Shown: in pieces, positions 48,301-60,364 of the stretch
How positions within the stretch are numbered: position 1 is the stretch's first letter
Layout of the letters: the number at the start of each line of letters is the position of its first letter
Assembly: GCA_011009095.1 (NCBI GenBank)
Contig: VTPC01000874.1
Coordinates: 389,094-453,093 of the forward strand
Direction: 5' to 3'
DNA length: 64,000 nt
DNA from: Ignelater luminosus
Lineage: Eukaryota > Arthropoda > Insecta > Coleoptera > Elateridae
Position numbers and translations under genes: made by a program
The notes under the pieces: model-generated
What the model was told of the DNA's origin: nothing
What the model saw: the letters and a program-made list of their open reading frames with translations, nothing else
The model's database searches: none

Positions 48301-51300
48301 ATGTTAAGAATAGATAAATACAATTTCAAACTTTAATAGAAAAAATGCTCATATTAACCAGGATCTCGTTAAAACTGAGCTCGTTATAATTGGGGTTGAC
48401 TGTAGTTGTTATTGTTATACTAAACATTTCAAAATAATACCATCATCTAGAAATAAACACTAAAAGAAAGAATTAACAAGAGAATAAGTAGCAGCTATTT
48501 TTATGAATGTTAAATTACAGTTGAATTCAATAAAAACAGGAAATGAAATTTGTCATGATGTAAACTGGGCTTTGTCTTTCAATCATTATTTTTATCTATT
48601 TAACAGTTTATTATCTGTCAAATATACAAAACCTAACCTATTCCTTTAATAAATTGGCAGATATGTTAACCTCTTTTTTAATAAACCATATTCAAACAAT
48701 GAAAAATTAACAAAAATATGCCAACTTCATTTTTTCTATATTTCATGTTTTCTTATGAGTCCAACTGTACTTCAATAAAATTCAAATGAAAGAGCAAAAT
48801 GCAGATGTGGTTCTTATTATAGAATTCAAAACAGGCCTTGGAATAACAATGTAAATTGAACTTTGCAATAAGTTGCCAAATCAGACTTTTAGGTTAACTA
48901 TCTGTCATTTAAATGTCAGAACTGTTAACAAAAAAGCAGAATCGTGAAAATATTTTCATTTCTTTTTTATTTTGTTCTTAATTTTAAGAGGGTTGTTTCT
49001 GTTTAGTAATGATAGTTATTGTATTAATTTAATTTTAATTTTTTTTCAATAATCACAAAAAAAAGAGAATTTTAGAATTTAAATACGAAATCTAAACGTG
49101 AAAATTGGTCAGTTGAAAATGCATCAATGCATTTTATTCATTAACATGTTTCTGTGTGCACACTAGTGCGACAAAATCTCATACCTGCCTTTGAAATTAT
49201 TGATTTTTGGCTATTTCAAAAGACGCTGAATAAAAAATTGCTTGGTAGATTGAAGTAGATTGCTTTTGGTTCATTGGCACAGAGTTTTTCAAATAAATCA
49301 AAAATAAAAATTTTTCCCATCAAACTTTTTGGCAATTGCTGCATATAGTGTCAAGGAGAAGTGGAAACAGTCTGCTATTAATAATAATAATAATAACAAC
49401 GTTTATATCCATATTTAGTTACAAATGTAGTACATAGATTAGAGTCTTTATATACTTAACTAAATTAAAACGTTGACGGAATCATTAAACAAGGAAATAT
49501 GATGACAGTCAGATGAATACAGTGTAGTTTCACTGAATCCGTTGTTCTTTCCTGCTGCCACTTCTCAATAGATAAATAATGTGAATAAAAGCTTTGATCA
49601 CATAAGGTAAACATTAAGATAAATAGTGGGTGATACAGACATAATGATGATTAGAATTTAAAAAAGAAATGCAAAATTAAAAATATTTTTTTTGTTTTGT
49701 TTTTGCTAATTACAGAAACAATCTTGATTTATCATACTAACAATTTAGTAGCATATTGTTTAAAGGAAGTAATGACATTTGTTATTCTACATGAAATGGG
49801 ATCTTTAATGTTCACAATATGCATCTGTGGGTTGATGCAAAGCCAATTGATTGTGATACAAAGTACTGACACCAAACAAATGATGATTGCAGATTGAGCT
49901 AATAATGATTTTCTCTCTGCTAGAGGTGCTGTCATTCAACATTAAATTTGACAAGTTTAAACGTCAGTTTACAGATTTGAGGTTATTAAAATTTAAATTT
50001 TAGATAAAAGTGATTATAAATGCCTTGTTGTTGAAGTTTGTATGAGCATAAGTATTTTCAATTTCCTAGATGTTATTTTCATCACTTTCACATTATATTT
50101 TATAAATTGCTATAAAACAGGTTTTGTAGTGGTTATGGTTGTGTAACCGTTTTTCGAATAAACTGGGCCAACCCAAATAATTGTCATGTAATTTGTACTA
50201 TCAGATCAGAAATAAAGAGTTTCCTTTCCATCCTGCTTGTTTCCTGTTAGTTTTTTGTCATGGCTCCTGTGCTTTGTGTCTCTTTATATTTAATGTTCTT
50301 CTTTTGATTGTTCCATTCATACACTTTACTGTCGATTGTTAGTTTTTGGTACCCTATCTTTATTTTACTACCAGTTCTTGTTTCTTCTAATGCTACACTT
50401 TTAATTTTGTGTTGGATAATCATTTATTTGTGTGTTAAGTCATTTTTTTTTTTTAAGTTTTTGCTTCTGTGTGATTATCTCTTTTTTTCTGATTCCATGA
50501 TGACACTTTCACCACTATGATCTTTTTTTCATTTCTTCCTATTTTGTATGCTTCCATTATTATTGTAACTACAACTCCCAATTTGTTTTTAATCATCTCT
50601 TGTATATATTTTTGAAAACTTTTATCTTTATTTTCTTTTATACCTTTAATTATTATATTATTCTTCTTCTTTTCTTTTTCTTGACTTTCTACCATCTTTT
50701 CTAATGCTTCGATTCTATTCCACATTGTTTGTTGCTTTTGATTCCACTCTTTTTCTTTCCTATTCATTTCTTTCTTTAACTCCTTTATTTCATTTTGATT
50801 TTTCTAAATCCTTTCCTCATTTCTGTTTTTATCTCCCTTTTCATTTCTTCAGTTGCTCTTAATAACTATATCCTTTATTTCATCTGTCTTTGTTTTTTTG
50901 TTTCTATCTGTTTTTATTTGTTTTTACTGGTGTTCCGCTTATCTTCTTACTCTTCTGAAAAATTTTTACTGTTTCTTCTGAATTACTATTCTCTTCTCTT
51001 TTCCTTTTAATATAATTGGTTATACTACTGTGGTTTTGATTGATTATTGTCTTCCTCTGTGTTCATTTATCCTTCATTTTCTCTCTCCGAATATTTTAAA
51101 TTTTGCAACACTGTCTTTCAACAGTTGTCTCTTATCACCTTTGTTGTTATTTTTCTTATCTTTATATCCTAACCTTTCTTCTGTTTTCTATTTATTTTCT
51201 TGCAACTTACACTGCCTTGAAACCTTTTTTCGCAATTAATGTTACTTATGCTTATGATCTTTATAATTGTCTTTTGCCATTTAATATACTATTATTTACT

Positions 51301-54300
51301 CCTATTTTAAGAAAATCACTACACTCAAATGTTAACACTCTTTTGCTTTTACTATTTACATTTGGCGTATCAAAAATTATTTCCCATCTTATTAAACCAA
51401 GCAATATCAAAGTGTGAGAAGTCATTTAGTGCACAACGAGTAGGTATCAACTTAGTTATTTCAAAATTGAAGGGGCGGATGGATAAAGGTGCTATGTGAC
51501 ATTTTTCCATTTTTTGAGATTTCAGTGTGAATAAAGATGTTATGATGTGCTTTAGTAACGTATGGTATACCTTTTCTAGTCAGTCAAGCTTTAACTAATT
51601 CCGGTATAAGATATGAAGTACAAAAAGGTGCTATGTAACACAATTCTTGCGTAAATAGTGTAAATAAAAAGGCTAACATTACAATTCAAAAATGTCACAT
51701 AGCACCTTTATTCATCCACCCCTTCAATTAAGATTACAAAAAAATTAATGAAGAGGAGAATGGATGCATATGTTTAGTACCAGAATTAATAACTTTATTG
51801 GGATTGTTTATTGGTATGTGATCAATTAAAAGTTGCAGTGGGAACAATAATTCTCATTGGTTCAGTTATGAGTTGTTTAAAACCAAAGGCATGTAGGTAG
51901 ACATATACTGGTCAGTTTCACATTGCAAGAGGTGAATTTTCTTGCACAAGAAGTGAACTTTTAAATAATAGTGCTCAAATTTTAAAATTCTGCCCATAGA
52001 AACAGTTGTAGGCCTTCAAAGAGAGGTGTGCGGGTAAAACTCTGTGTTCCAAATTATTAATTTCATTGATATTTGAGGAAAAAGATCATCTTAACTCAAC
52101 AAGCCAACATACCAAATTTCATTACGATCGATAGATTCAGTGAGATGCAGTTAGAAAATTAAGAAAAAATTGTGTTGACTTTGACAGCTTATAACTCAAA
52201 AATGAGAAACTTTTTACTTAACTTTTTTTCGACGAATCATCTCATTTGTTCCTCCCCCCAGAATCAGTGATTAAGTGTTGTCGGTGTTATTTCGGGACTT
52301 CCTGTATATAGGGTGCTATTTAAAAAATCAAGTTGATACAAGTTTTGCTAAAACTGGAAATGACCTTGAGTTGAAAAAATGACAAATATAATGTCATTGT
52401 GATATTCCAAGTTTCAGAACTTTTATTTCAATGTATAAGAAAATTGAAGACTGTTTACATTTTGTTGACACTCTGTATATCATATACCAAGCTTCAAATA
52501 ATTCCTTTTTTAAATATTTTTTTAACTCCTGTTAAGTTGACAATTTGTTGATACGCCCCTATATTATAAAGTCCTTGATGTGGAAATAACAAAATTAGCT
52601 TAATTCAGAAATTTGTAAATAACATAAATACAAAAAAAAACAAATAACCTTGTAATTTCATATTTATTATGTCTGGACTATTTTCAAGGAGTAATAAATT
52701 GCAGAACAAAAAATGTTTATTGATTATTGGAAAACAATTGAAATCTTGGTACAAAGGTAATTGTTTTATTAGCGATAATAACATAATGACGTAGATCATT
52801 TAAAAGAAATTCTTCGAAGCTTTTATAAATATTTTAAATAAAATAAATATCACTAGTCGTTTTACCAACACTTTAATCTAATAATACAGAATAAAATTCA
52901 TTATTTGTAACGTAATTGATATGAAAAAATTTACAGTTGTGTTTGCATGAAGGTACCTTTTTTTTTCCAGTTACCCAGAGCATGAACTGACACTGAAGCG
53001 TAATACAGTTGTAAATCATACACGTGAAAAGAAACCAAATAATACAGTTGAAATCCATGATAGTGATGATGATGAATATGAAGATGCAACAGAGACATTT
53101 ACCGTTGATGATGAAATGTTTGTTGATAACTTGACCAGTAAACGTATTGAACCTCTCAGTAGGTATTTTTATATTCTTGTTTACACGAATTAGATGCACA
53201 TTTATCATCATGTACTAATAAATAAACAAATTTATAGTTCCAGAGCATGTAGAAGATGAAATAGTAGGCAGTATAAGTTTTTCTGAACAATTTAGTGCTC
53301 GATATGGACCGATTCACGCACCTTTCTATCAAGGTACCTTAGAAGATGCTCTAAAAGAAGCTTGTCCGAAGTCTGCTAAGGATGCAAGTTACCTATTTCA
53401 TTTTATCTTTCTCTTGTTAACCTTGTTTCATTTTATAGCGTAAAATCTTGGCTGTTTATCTACATCATGATGCGAGCGTCTTGTCAAATGTCTTCTGTAC
53501 GCAATTGTTAGGTTGCGAAAGTGTAATCCAAACTCTCGAAACTAATTTTATCCTGTGGGGCTGGGATCTTACTTTTGAAAGTAATCGTACTGCATTACAG
53601 AATTCTGTCAATCGCTGTCTTGGACCGACTGCTGCTCTTAGTCTTAGGAATATACCTATTGATAGATTACCCGCGATAATTATTATTATGCGAATTCGTT
53701 CATCTACCGATGTGTTTAGTGTTGTGCATGGTGAGACTTTTCTTTCTGGCTAGTGTTTGAATTTGTATTAATATTAAATTTTTAAAGGTAATGTTGGTGT
53801 TAATGAATTATTATCAAGTTTAATTGAGGCTGTGGAAGTATTTATGGAACATCAAAGGGTCGAAATGAAAGAAGAGGACGAGCGCGCTGCTAGGGAATTA
53901 GTTAAATGGGAACAAGACCAAGCATATAGAGAAAGTCTCGAAGCTGATAGGTTCGATTTTAAGTATTAAGTTGTGATTGTTGTTTTCATAATTGTAATTT
54001 ATTTTTAAAAGGGCCAAAGAAGAAGCTAAAAGGATGCAAGAGCAGGCTTTGCACGAAGAGCGCAAACGTGTGGAAACTGAAAAAGTTGAGGAAGCGGCTA
54101 GAAAGGAAGCTTATCGGAAGCAAGTGGAAGCTGCGTTACCTCCAGAACCATTAGATCAGGGTGACAACATTGCTAAAATACGTTTTCGGTTACCCAAAGG
54201 AGAGAGTTTAGAAAGACGTTTTCAAGCTAATACACCTCTTAAGGTTAGAATGACATAATAAAATCAAAATAAGTTGTGTTGTCTTTTTTAAAACAATATT

Positions 54301-56071
54301 GTTTTGTGTTATAGGTTCTTTTAAATTATTTAATTGTAAAGGGCTATCCAACAGAAGAGTATAAAGTTATATCTAGTTGGCCTAGAAGAGATGTGAGTAT
54401 AACCATGCGCATTATTAATTAAAATTAAAGAAATCTGACAGGTAAATGTCGTGGTAGAGAATAGAAAATATACTTCAAGACAAAGTTGATATAAAAAAGG
54501 GCAAAAGGACAAAGATATGAAATTTCCATGTCAGAAATGTTTTGCACTTTTTAATGCTAATAGTGAAAGCATTGCATTCGACAAGGCATAAACATAATTC
54601 AAGAACGTGGTGAGATATTGGGATGAAATCTTCGTACATGTTTGTTACTTGGGAAGGGGAGGGAGAGCTAGCTCCTTACCCTAAAGAAAATTGTTACGTC
54701 ACTGAGAAATTAAAAAAATCCTCTATTTCAGGGATTAGACAAAAAAGAAGTTACTCTTTCTTTTTTCCTGTAGAAAGCATCATTTTCCAGTAAAATTGGA
54801 TTTTTCAAAATCTCCAATTTAATGACTTAATGTCATTGGTCATAGGATTTTTTCCCCTAAACGTCTCAAAAACAAGATGCATATTTGCATCACATGACTT
54901 GCCAGAGACTAAGCCTACTTTGCTACATATCACAGTATTAGATTTTTACGAAATCCACTGTAGTACAAGATGTTGAATTGAACCAGGTTAACCTAGACTG
55001 CTTTGATATTGTTTTATTATTGTCATTTTTGTAATGGGTAGAGTGTGGATACACTTGTCAATGCCATTTTTTGAAGGATAGTTGTATGTTCATCAACTAA
55101 CTTTTTTCGATATCAGCATCATTTTAGCCATGGACATACCTTGTGACGTATGTAATTCTTGTGAATTTCTTGTTTGCTTATTAAAGTACTTTTAACCTTC
55201 ACAAATTTTATTTATATTGGAAGTTAATTTGAACTGGGATACAAAAAGAAAAACAATAAAATTATTTATTCTTCTATTGTATAGATCTTATTTAGAAAAC
55301 TATAACAATAATAAAATTAACCAAAAAAGTAAAAAAGTGACATTTAAGTTAGGTTAAGACTAAATCTTGACATTTTTGAGTTTTTGGAGGTTATAATAAT
55401 TGACAATCAAACAGTAATAAAATAAATTCAAGCTGCCTTGATGAAAATAAATGTCTTGATATTATTCTTACACTCGGTTGCACAAAAATAATTTGATCAT
55501 TGATCAAGTTGATCAATTGATTAGCCAATCTGATTGATCAAGTTTGAATATTTCACTACTTCTGATTGGTTAATCATTTGATCAAGTGATTGATCAATCG
55601 ATCAAGCATTTAACAAAGCTTTGTGCAACCCGGCCTTAGTGTTTAAATTATGCTATGAATTAGTATTCAGATCTATGTAAATAAAACATAAAAGTCATTT
55701 CAATTTGCAAAACTTCATCATTGCAAAGTGAGCATCAATAATATGATGACTCTTTTTATTGTGTTGGTATGGCTGGAAAACTAATATAACCTCAGTTGTC
55801 AAAGTGACAGCTCAAGCTTTAAAAAGGTTAGTTTACAGGAATTTATTCTTAAAATTAAGGAAAACATCAATGTAGTTGTAGTTTTTATTTTTTTTATTGT
55901 CAATCTGAGAATCACAATTATTTATGTTTTGATTTTATAAAAACAGATAGATAAAATACTAAAATTTCTTTTTTTTCTTGTAATTTCTAGCTAACATCTT
56001 TAGATAGCAATTTAACTCTACAGGAGTTGAAGCTGTGTCCTCAAGAGACTGTGATATTGGAGGAGCGATAA
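45353..56071 (+). CDS. casp: FAS-associated factor 1 (Caspar orthologue)
   Basis: Twelve exons: 45353-45391, 45497-45565, 45620-45935, 47118-47298, 47357-47575, 52971-53158, 53238-53383, 53439-53730, 53788-53950, 54012-54243, 54315-54392, 55991-56071. They total 2004 bases (667 residues; human FAF1 has 650). Domains: UBA (REEILADFQACTGIDDVAEA, 1-40); first ubiquitin-like (MLRFNIQYCDRT to HLHVKRSG, about 119-195); second ubiquitin-like (YMLKITDENTNKQYNLKY to SYPEHELTLKR, about 208-290); acidic EDATETFTVDD; UAS thioredoxin-like (FSARYGPIHAPF, AVYLHHDASVLSNVFC, about 350-500); Glu/Arg coiled coil; C-terminal UBX (IRFRLPKGESLERRF to the end). UBA binds ubiquitin, UBX binds p97/VCP; fly Caspar restrains the Relish/Imd immune pathway through Dredd. 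Intron 7 uses a GC donor. The 5.4-kb intron 5 and the smaller introns hold several repeats. Confidence 0.97.
47656..48402. mobile_element. Pogo/Tc1-type MITE with TA duplication, in FAF1 intron 5
   Basis: Left end CAGTCAAACTTGGTTATTAC and right end (inverse) CAGTCAACCCCAATTATAAC are near-matching terminal repeats. TA flanks the element on both sides (47654-47655 and 48403-48404). The internal tcgctataaccgagaagaaa and ctcgttataattgggg segments are of the kind seen in pogo/Tigger-related MITEs. At 747 bp it has no open frame of note. Confidence 0.75.
48405..49970. other. FAF1 intron 5, no exon seen
   Basis: AT-rich intron DNA with an ATA simple repeat at about 49377-49397. No conserved sequence was recognised. 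The FAF1 reading frame joins directly across this intron, so no missing exon is expected. Confidence 0.5.
49975..50215. repeat. Dispersed repeat shared with the 3' end of the window
   Basis: The start (ttgaggttattaaaatttaa through aatgccttgttgttg) matches about 63750-63805 in direct orientation. The end (aattgtcatgtaatttgtac and the following tcagatcag) matches the inverse of about 63850-63880. Two copies of one element with rearranged ends is likely. Confidence 0.55.
50230..51420 (-). pseudogene. LINE ORF1-like relic, purine-rich on minus
   Basis: The minus strand is almost entirely A and G rich. A 104-codon frame (50767-50453) begins with a Lys/Glu/Gln coiled coil (NQKQQTMWNRIEALEKMVES) followed by NNIIIKGIKENKD, AYKIGRNEKKIIVVKVSS, the RRM-like core seen in coiled-coil ORF1 proteins of L1/RTE-like LINEs. 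The strong strand bias (C+T on plus) continues to about 51420. Decayed by frameshifts; no endonuclease or RT follows here. It could be the missing ORF1 of the same family as the endonuclease relic at 24.6-25.7 kb, but that link is a guess. Confidence 0.6.
51465..51730. mobile_element. MITE of about 265 bp with about 40-bp inverted repeats
   Basis: The left end (attgaaggggcggatggata then aaggtgctatgtgacatttt) is inverted at the right end with few changes (rttgaaggggtggatgaata pattern). The core aaggtgctatgtaacac occurs a third time internally at about 51627. No coding capacity; it lies in FAF1 intron 5. Superfamily not assigned; a 3-bp TTA-like duplication is possible but not certain. Confidence 0.75.
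51732..52970. other. Distal part of FAF1 intron 5
   Basis: AT-rich. A probable further MITE of the CAGGGTG type lies at about 52304-52482 (tatagggtgctatttaaaaa at one end, acactctgtata at the other). No exon other than the one starting at 52971. Confidence 0.45.
53384..53438 (+). other. GC-AG intron 7 of FAF1
   Basis: The 55-bp intron begins GCAAGT and ends TTATAG. Using it joins GAT to CGT AAA ATC and gives SAKDRKILAVYLHH, which aligns without gap to the conserved UAS-domain segment of FAF1. The only nearby GT (at 53388) would leave ACG TAA, an immediate stop. GCAAGT is the usual consensus of GC donors, which make up a small minority of metazoan introns. Confidence 0.85.
54393..55990. other. 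FAF1 intron 11 with repeat debris
   Basis: A 1.6-kb intron. The segment about 54775-54830 (cagtaaaattggatttttca) is an inverted match to repeats at 11.3 and 22.9 kb. The MITE at 55471-55637 is described separately. No exon seen. Confidence 0.5.
55471..55637. mobile_element. Short MITE rich in TGATCA palindromes
   Basis: The ends are cggttgcacaaa and its inverse tttgtgcaacccgg. Between them TGATCA or TGATCAA occurs at least seven times on alternating spacing (about 55493-55605). GGCCGGGTTGCAC-type ends are common in insect MITEs. The left end is more diverged than the right. Located in FAF1 intron 11. Confidence 0.65.
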
Positions 56072-58275
56072 ATTGGAACATTCCTTCAGAGTTAACTTTT
56101 GCAGCACGCAGTACACCTATATTATAACAGCATATGAAACAGTCTTATTGCCCATTTTGTATTACAACTTATTACTATTATTATTTATATTTAATTTACT
56201 TACAATATTAGTATTGTTCGTGAATGATCACACTTTTCGATTAAATAAAATGCTATTATATGTTCTGTTGTATTAATAATTGCTACCAAGGAAAATAATC
56301 AATAAAGGGATAAATAAATGAATAGTACCTGAGCTGACTTATTGAAATAGCTTAATTTAGTAATTAATAGCTTTTAATATTTTCTCCAATCGATAGAAGA
56401 TGATGTTAGTAGTAGTAAGTAAAAGGCAAGGTCCATTTAAAATATTGTTTTTACAGCTGTTATAATAAGTGTACTGTATATATAATGTATATTTTTTATG
56501 TTTGTCTCACTTGCACCTTTGAGTTTGTATGTTGATTTAAAATTACAACACACAAAGTATATCTAAATGGTCTCTCAGGCATTTTAAAATCTGTAAATAC
56601 TATTGTTTAAACAATAAATGTTGCTTGTTATACTAGGCGCAATATAAACTCATGGGTTTGAAGAAATAAGAAACAAAGAAAGTGTTTTCGAAATGTAAAT
56701 ATTCTTTATTTTTAGGATTTTATATAAATTTATATTTTATGTTTAAAAAAATATAGTTAGTAGTTGTCTTTCCCTTTTGTGTTATTGTATGATAAGATTT
56801 GTTGTATAGAATGAGGTAAAATAAACTATTAAGTTGTTATAAGATAAAAAAAAAAATCAACTGCAGTAAGAAGAGGGAGATGAGATGTTTTGAATTTATT
56901 TCTTTTTATTTTTTGGGAGAAGAATGAAAGGAAGAGTTACTTACAGTCTGATTTGATATCTTTCAGTATGAATGATCGCATAATAGAGTAAATGTTGGCA
57001 AAATATTGCACAAGCACTTAAACAATATGCACTTTTGGCAGCTGTCAATAACCATTCATATATATTTAAACAATTTTCCACAAGATATTACAACATTTTT
57101 AAGCAATAATGAAAAATATTTTAAATTATATAGCCAAAAAATGCTTTCTACTAAAACCACCATGCCTAACAGTTTGATGGATTCATTAAATACCTAAACA
57201 AAAGGCATTTGTGTGAGAAACGAAAGTTGTTTATACCACGAATATGTGTAACAAGAAAAATTGTCTGAGCACATGGAATGATTTATTTTGCAAAAATAGA
57301 TCTAAAACACCTTTATTTTAGTGCGTGTTGTAAATATATATAATCTATTTATTATTTTAAAGTTCTAAACGATCTAATGTTTAAGTCTAATGGTAGATTT
57401 TGTACGAAAACTTTTAAATTTTAATGTTATGTACTAATTTGTAATGTAATTTTATGTAATTTATTTATAAACATAATGGCAAAATGATCCAGAAATTATT
57501 TAAGCACTACAACTGTATTATTAAGATTATTTATTAATTAAATGCAAACCTAAAACGATTGCATTTGTATTTTTTAATTCTAGATCAAACTGTTGCATGG
57601 TCTGATCTAACAGTCATTCTTATTGTGAAATAATTAATTCCCCTTTAATTAATTTGAGAATTATTGATCAAAATTAAAAGTTTGTTGCATGATTTGTAAA
57701 ATTTATGTTTTGCACTGTTTATTTGCATAAAATGAATTTGATGTTTGAAGAAGAAATTCTTTGTTTGAAACTGACAATAGTCAAAGAACTTGCTAAAGTA
57801 GTTCATTGCAGACTGATGCAACCAAGTTAATGCATAATTTATACAAGCAAACCTTCAGTTACTGGTAAGTAAATCGACTGAATTCACCATATTTAATAAA
57901 ACCATTCATTTGTACTATTTTAGAATGTGTAAATTACATCATAAATAATTGTTTCCTAAGTGAACTATGTATATATTGTCGTAAGGTTATGTCAATATGT
58001 CAAATTATTATTTAGTTGTCTTCCATGTGTTTTTCACATATTTTATGTAAGATCTACAAACACGTCGTTTTGCTTTAATAACAAAATAGAACGTTTCATT
58101 TCTTTAGGATATTTTCGAACTTTCAACTTCAAATGTTAAATTGTTAACCTCTAATTTAAAAACTGTCAAACATTTTAGTGTCAGCAGCGGCACCAACGTA
58201 AATAAACCACTTGAAAGCACCAGATGATCTAAACATAAATTATGAAATCTTCCTAACACTTTAATGTACAAGCAC
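56072..58275 (+). other. Probable FAF1 3' UTR and downstream DNA
   Basis: AT-rich without a supported coding region. AATAAA hexamers are present at 56301-56306 and several later places, so the true mRNA end cannot be fixed. Confidence 0.4.
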
Positions 58276-58643
58276 AGTTTATACCTTACAGAATCAGTTG
58301 AATCACTCAGAGCGGTTCTTTTGATCTTTCGGTCTGCGCATGCTAAACTGTAGACGGCGCGCTTGTAGAGGAGGTTATATGTGCAATTGATATTCAAATT
58401 TCACAACTAATGTAACTTACCGACACTGAACAATTTCACTAATTCACTTACAGAATATGCAAGTTGATTTTACTTAAATAATACAAGCTTTTATGAGATT
58501 ATTTCTTTGAAGGTTAAGGTTAGGTTTTTTACTCCTCCACTTCTTGACAAAAAGTAGTGCTCTGCGCATAGACCGCGAGTTTCTTGAAGTGAAAGACAAA
58601 ATGTAGGGAAGGTGATCCAAGTGATTCTGTAAGGTATAAACCA
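58276..58643. repeat. Foldback MITE, about 368 bp
   Basis: The left end (agtttataccttacagaatc, then attgaatcact) is inverted at the right end (gtgattctgtaaggtataaa, to about 58643). A second internal pair contains ctgcgcat and its surroundings (about 58334 and 58562, partly inverted). The minus-strand 97-codon frame overlapping the left arm has no motif. Confidence 0.65.
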
Positions 58644-59067
58644 TGGTATAAGCTTCAAAAAGTTTTAATTGTTTTTAAAATCTTGTAACTAGTTATTTTG
58701 TATTTTTACATTATTTAACAGTACTAGTTGTAGAACTGGCTTTGAATTTAGGTATTAGGTTAATATTATTGAATATTTTTCTTTGAGTATTCTTTTATTT
58801 GTTTTATCTAGTTTACTTTGGACATACCATAGTTCAGTGGGACATACCTACCAAGTGACGTTACACAACGGCTAGTATGAACTTTGCCGTTTTCGTGCGT
58901 GAGAAAATCATTTGAATCTCAATCATTGGTTTTTTTTGTAGAATCTACAAAGTAAATTACGTTTTAATGATTTTTTTGAGACTTATTAGGTGTCACTACT
59001 TTGAAAAATAAGTATAATAAAAAATGTGCATGTTCTTCATTGTTACTATTATCTGTTTCAAATTATA
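58644..59067. other. Non-coding spacer between two MITEs
   Basis: AT-rich, nothing recognised. Confidence 0.4.
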
Positions 59068-59571
59068 CAGGGTGTACTATTTCAGGTGGAGAATGTTAGC
59101 ATCACTCGATTCTTCCTGAAAAATTGAGCAAAAATGTTATAAAAATGTTTGTCTTAAACGCATATTTTTCAAAATAAAGGCCATTTAAAATTTTTAATAC
59201 TTGCAACGCTGTATGAAAATTGTAAGTAGAGCAATAATATTATTCATGTTTCTAGATAAATAACAGTATTGCAGTATCTTCTACAAACAAGTAAATAAAG
59301 CAATTGAATTATGTAAAAGCCATTTTAAAGAGAATTGCTGGTAAATAGGAGAAAAATATGATCGATTTATGTTTTCTGGTACCTAAACTATGGGTGGTTA
59401 CTTTTATTTAATAATTTTGGGCAGTCATAAGCAAATTATTAAAAAAATATACGATCCTTCATATTTCCACAACCGAAGAGTTAACAACAAATTGGTACTA
59501 GAGTTTCTTGCATAGTTTTTAATACAGAATCGCCTAGCGTTGATATTCTTTACCTGAAATAATACACCCTG
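59068..59571. mobile_element. MITE with CAGGGTGTAYTATTTCAGGT ends, 504 bp
   Basis: The left end CAGGGTGTACTATTTCAGGT is matched by the inverse of the right end (acctgaaataatacaccctg), with further pairing inward (gtggagaatgttag against its diverged inverse). Flanks are TA on the left and CA on the right, consistent with a mutated TA duplication as in Tc1/mariner-type elements. No coding capacity. Confidence 0.8.
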
Positions 59572-60364
59572 CATAATAGTAAGGTAGGCTGTAGTTTATT
59601 TTGTTAAGTTAACAGCATAACAGAAGAAGTTACATTTTGGTGAATGGCAAAACTGAGAATTTTGTTTCTTGTAGGCTGTTTACATCTCATGTTGCCAGTT
59701 TTCTTCTGATTTTAAAATGTAAATAATAAGACGTGTAACACTGCATCGGTAACACAACCACAAAAATGCACAATTCCAATTTCTTATCGTAGTATTAAAA
59801 TCATACAAGTTATCAAGATGATTCTACATCATTTATTTTAGTAAAGTAATCTTGGCTAATGTAGACTTGGCAATATCCCACATAGCAGACACACGTTATA
59901 TTGACGTCGATGGTAAGTAATTTTGGTTGTCGACGTCGTAAGCCCAAAAACTGGCGTTTTAAACACGTAAGTGTTGGGACGAAATAAAAACGTAATTTTT
60001 AAGACGTCACGGTACCGTCTATTTGACGTTTATATGTACATACCTTTATCTCAAAAAAAATTAAATAAAATCTACACCTTTTACCCGGTTTCCGGCTTTC
60101 GATAATATAATAATAGCTTTATATTCTATAATAAAAGAAGGAATCTGGAAATTTCATTGGTATCTATTTGTCAGTTTCAAAAATAAAAAGTTAATTTCTA
60201 TGATTGATTTATACTTTTTTGGGTTTTTATATGAATATTCTATTTAGAAAATAATTCAACTTAACTGAATGTAATAATAATGTAATTTAAAAATGTAAAT
60301 TAAAAATTAGCGCCGAAAATTTGGCGCTTCAAGTAGATCGGAACTTTTCGATATAACTCGAATT

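Noticed and set aside
50308-51417. Several plus-strand frames rich in Leu, Phe and Ser that look like membrane proteins
   Set aside because: The plus strand here is a C+T-rich complement of a purine-rich LINE ORF1 relic; hydrophobic codons follow from that bias.
53384-53390. Canonical GT donor at 53388 for FAF1 intron 7
   Set aside because: Its use yields ACG TAA directly after the junction, whereas the GC donor at 53384 gives the conserved protein.
58104-58397. 97-codon minus-strand frame
   Set aside because: It overlaps the arm of a foldback MITE and has no known motif.
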